Translations under genes and position numbers: made by a program
NCBI GenBank assembly: GCA_964443245.1
Contig: CAYUEG010000003.1
Location: 1-64,000 of the forward strand
From: CANJDH01 sp964443245
Lineage (GTDB): Bacteria > Pseudomonadota > Gammaproteobacteria > Burkholderiales > JAEUOS01
DNA length: 64,000 nt
Direction: 5' to 3'
Notes under the pieces: model-generated
The model's input: the letters and a program-made list of their open reading frames with translations, nothing else
Databases searched by the model: none
What the model was told of the DNA's origin: nothing
In this document: piece after piece, positions 62,701-64,000 of the stretch
Position numbering within the stretch: position 1 is the first letter of the stretch
Layout: every line of letters starts with the position of its first letter

Positions 62701-62829
62701 CCCGGTTCCGAGGTTACCCGTCCTCTGGCGGTGGTGGTCATCGGCGGCCTGTTTTCTTCCACAGCGTTGACGCTGCTCGTGGTCCCGGTCCTTTACGGTT
62801 GGTTCGAAGAAACACCGAAGGAGGCTTGA
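59713..62829 (+). CDS. czcA: Heavy-metal RND efflux pump, CzcA/CusA family
   Basis: 1038 residues, a full-length HME-RND proton/metal antiporter with 12 membrane helices and two large periplasmic loops. The N-terminal RFSLSQRVLVAVLAVAILIAG and VDAFPDVTNIQVQVATEAPG are typical. The TM4 proton-relay segment reads AIAIGLMVDGAVVVVEN, which mixes the CusA-like AIAIG start with the VDGAV of Czc-type pumps, so the ion cannot be assigned (Zn/Co/Cd/Ni or Cu/Ag). The operon context behind a Mn2+ riboswitch gene raises the possibility of Mn2+ (inference). Its stop overlaps the start of the PII-like gene (TGATG). Confidence 0.93.
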   Translation: MIEGLIRFSLSQRVLVAVLAVAILIAGAFATKRLSVDAFPDVTNIQVQVATEAPGRPPAEVERFITVPVEIAMTGLPGLTEMRSLNRNGISIVTLVFTDKTDVYFARQLVLERLIEVRGSLPEGITPVLGPVSTGLGEVYQYTIEHPNDRGPDGKLRQLSVAELTERRTVQDWVVRPLLRSISGVAEINTQGGFAKQYQVLVNPDRLRYFGLSVKDVYGAIARNNANSSGGVLPALAEQYLIRGTGLISSLDDIRNIMLREVRGTPVYVKDVAEVVFGTEVRQGALIKNGETEAVGGIMLMIRGGNAREVVGRIKTRVAEINDKGMLPGGLKIVPFYDRTDLVNAAMSTVAKVLAEGVLLVIVILFIFLGDVRSSLIVVATLVLTPLITFIVMNRIGLSANLMSLGGLAIAIGLMVDGAVVVVENAFARLGDPANAGEPKTRVIMKAAAEVGKPVLYGVGIIILVFLPLLSLEGMEGKMFAPLALTIAIALAVSLVLSFTLTPMLCSWVLKGGAEHDTWLLRKLKKPYLKMLDWCVANGKKVVVAAVTALAASLAVVPFLGTAFIPTMQEGSVTPVIVRVPKISLEESVKMETEAMKSIMQVPGVQMVVSRLGRGESAADPGQPHESDPIVTLKPRSEWPDGFTQDSIANAIRDKLKSLPGVELSISQPIAARVDEMVSGVRSQVAIKLFGDDLEVLRKQGDAIARVLSGISGTTDLRVERVSGQEYLTINIDRSAIARYGINVEDVNDMIEIAVKGRDATLVFEGERRYQAVVRFPEAYRNNIESISNILLTSPSGAVVPLKDLADIRLADGPAQVSRESAKRRLVIGANVQGRDLGGYVTEAQGRIARDVKLPDGYYLSWGGQFENMERAMSRLMVIIPITIGAIFFLLFMLFKSVRYAALVITVLPLAAIGGIAGLAVSGEYLSVPAAVGFINLWGIAVLNGVVLVSFIRQLREQGADQLHAVIEGCTHRFRPVMMTAAVAMLALIPMLFSTGPGSEVTRPLAVVVIGGLFSSTALTLLVVPVLYGWFEETPKEA

Positions 62830-63158
62830 TGAAAGAGATCAAGGCGATTGTGCGCCCGGCACTGTTGGAAATCTTGCGACGGGAACTGCGGGCGATACCG
62901 AACTTTCCCGGGATGACGGTCATGGGTTGCGAAGGACTGACAGCGCCGGGACGGCTGGGCGAGCAGGCGGACCCGCTCAACGACTTCACCCGGAAAGTGC
63001 AGATCACCGTGGTCGCATCCGACGAACTCGCGCAGGTCATCGTTGAACGGATTCGGAGCAGTGCAGCCACGGGCCGGCTTGGCGATGGTCTGGTCTGGGT
63101 CATGGACGTCAACGCGATGTGGCGCCTGAGTTCCGCGGCTGATCCAACGCACGCCTGA
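62829..63158 (+). CDS. PII-like signalling protein (PII-NG type)
   Basis: 109 residues with the PII ferredoxin-like fold. The N-terminus MKEIKAIVRPALLEILRREL matches the first strand and helix of GlnB, PGMTVMGCEGLTAPGRLG stands at the start of the T-loop, and TGRLGDG (residues 81-87) retains the nucleotide-binding B-loop signature. The T-loop (about 37-53) lacks the uridylylated tyrosine of GlnB. A novel PII group encoded beside cation efflux pump genes (PII-NG) is known; this gene overlaps the czcA stop and fits. It is also 22 nt from an SbtA-type gene, recalling SbtA-SbtB pairs. It probably binds adenine nucleotides and gates a membrane partner (inference). Confidence 0.85.
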   Translation: MKEIKAIVRPALLEILRRELRAIPNFPGMTVMGCEGLTAPGRLGEQADPLNDFTRKVQITVVASDELAQVIVERIRSSAATGRLGDGLVWVMDVNAMWRLSSAADPTHA

Positions 63159-63180
63159 TCCGTCTGGCGTCCACAGATTC

Positions 63181-64000
63181 ATGGGGATCGATCCGGTCGT
63201 CCTGTTTTTTCTGCTTGGGCTGGCTGCGCGCCTGCTCAAGTCGGACCTGCGCCTGCCGGAGCCGATCTATGAGGGCCTCTCGGTCTACCTCCTTCTGGCG
63301 CTCGGGCTCAAAGGCGGGATCGAACTGGCCCGTCACCCCTGGGGTGAGCTGGCACCGCAAATCGCTGGCGTCCTCGCGCTCGGGGTGGTGTTGCCTTTGC
63401 TCGCCTACGCGGCGCTCATCTGGCTGGGGAAACTGCCGCGCGTGGATGCTGCCGCGGTTGCCGCGCACTACGGTTCGGTGAGCGTGGTGACGTTCGCAGC
63501 GGGCATGGCGTGGGTGGAGGCAAAAGGGATTCCGGCCGAGGCCTACATGCCCCTGTTTCTGGCGCTTCTGGAAGCACCGGGAATCATTGTCGGCGTGCTG
63601 CTGGCCCGCGGTCTGGGAGCCGGTCAGGCCGGGCAGGGCTGGACTTCAGCTTTGCGCGAAGTCATGACAGGCAAAAGCGTGATGTTGCTCATGGGCGGGC
63701 TATTGATCGGCGCCATTCTCGGGCCCGAGGGTGTCAAGCCGGTGGCGCCATGGTTTTTCGACCTCTTCAAAGGGGCCTTGACGCTCTTCATGCTTGAACT
63801 GGGCCTGGTGGTTGGCAGGCAGATAGGCGTCTTGCGCCGGAGCGGTGCCTTCATGCTGACGTTCGGCGTGGTCACGCCGCTGGTGTTCGGCTTCATCGGC
63901 GCGGCAGCAGGAACGGCTCTGGGCCTATCTGCAGGCGGAGCGACGATTCTGGCGATTCTGGCGGCCAGTGCGTCTTACATTGCCGCTCCGGCAGCGATAC
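63181..64000 (+). CDS. sbtA: SbtA-family sodium-dependent bicarbonate transporter (3' truncated)
   Basis: The frame opens with ATG at 63181 and runs past the window end, giving 273 residues so far. Translation gives an integral membrane protein of the SbtA/DUF897 type: FFLLGLAARLLKSDLRLPE at the start, AHYGSVSVVTFAAGMAW, ALLEAPGIIVGVLLARG, LFMLELGLVVGRQIG, and near the cut the hallmark LAASASYIAAPAAI. SbtA proteins are high-affinity Na+/HCO3- symporters in cyanobacteria, and proteobacterial relatives are little studied. It lies 22 nt after the PII-like gene on the same strand. In cyanobacteria SbtA is gated by the PII-like protein SbtB. About 50-100 residues are missing. Confidence 0.85.
   Translation, partial: MGIDPVVLFFLLGLAARLLKSDLRLPEPIYEGLSVYLLLALGLKGGIELARHPWGELAPQIAGVLALGVVLPLLAYAALIWLGKLPRVDAAAVAAHYGSVSVVTFAAGMAWVEAKGIPAEAYMPLFLALLEAPGIIVGVLLARGLGAGQAGQGWTSALREVMTGKSVMLLMGGLLIGAILGPEGVKPVAPWFFDLFKGALTLFMLELGLVVGRQIGVLRRSGAFMLTFGVVTPLVFGFIGAAAGTALGLSAGGATILAILAASASYIAAPAAI

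Noticed and set aside
62829..63158. Calling the PII-like protein GlnB, GlnK or SbtB outright
   Set aside because: The uridylylated tyrosine loop of GlnB/GlnK is missing, and the B-loop TGRLGDG is not the SbtB pattern; PII-NG fits best but is not certain.

Overview
The window is a GC-rich, gene-dense bacterial chromosome segment, most likely from a betaproteobacterium of the order Burkholderiales. The evidence is four separate TctC/Bug-type periplasmic receptors, a synthetase-only RelA, ZipA downstream of SMC, single-domain QueF, RNase G and ATGA-coupled operons. It contains a 100-base N run (18559-18658), so it comes from a draft or metagenome assembly. No phage, plasmid, CRISPR or insertion-sequence gene was seen.

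Layout. 1-3000: a lone response regulator, a shared terminator, tRNA-Ala(CGC), YdcH, and an rng-cbiX pair on the minus strand. 3071-6816: a Bug receptor, tRNA-Ser(UGA), and a coupled amidohydrolase / YtkA-like / di-heme peroxidase operon. 6945-12696: a DUF1631 gene behind a CRP/FNR-like site, then comEC and a DMT exporter on the minus strand. 12765-19824: an oligopeptide-type ABC operon whose two ATPase domains form one reading frame once an assembly artefact is removed. 19946-25950: three Bug receptors mixed with a thioesterase, an MBL-fold hydrolase, a HbpS/GlcG protein and a DapA-family lyase. 26164-31145: two tandem PAS histidine kinases with a base-for-base identical 828-bp catalytic block. 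31191-35836: relA, a DMT exporter, an MtfA-like peptidase and queF. 36149-45579: a housekeeping run smc-zipA-ligA-galU-hpt-mtiP-def. 45599-51862: a LysR/PKHD-hydroxylase divergent pair, a cyclase, an LprI-like protein and an mtnA-aldolase pair. 52006-55453: GNAT, TauE/SafE, MFS, LysR. 55483-64000: a yybP-ykoY manganese riboswitch, a TerC-UspA fusion, a CzcCBA-type metal efflux system, a PII-like protein and an SbtA-type bicarbonate transporter cut by the window end.

How the genes work together. The right end looks like a metal and inorganic-carbon homeostasis module: riboswitch, TerC-Usp, tripartite RND efflux, a nucleotide-sensing PII protein and a bicarbonate permease, all on one strand. 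mtiP, mtnA and the class II aldolase can be joined into a methylthioadenosine salvage (DHAP-shunt-like) route. The kinase pair points to recent gene conversion that kept the signalling core identical while the sensors diverged. Several genes (comEC, the ABC lipoprotein gene, relA, the GNAT gene) have a -10-like hexamer 6-7 nt before the start codon, which suggests leaderless mRNAs. A REP-like dispersed repeat (core GCTCCCACCAAC) occurs four times, once inside the ABC ATPase coding sequence.
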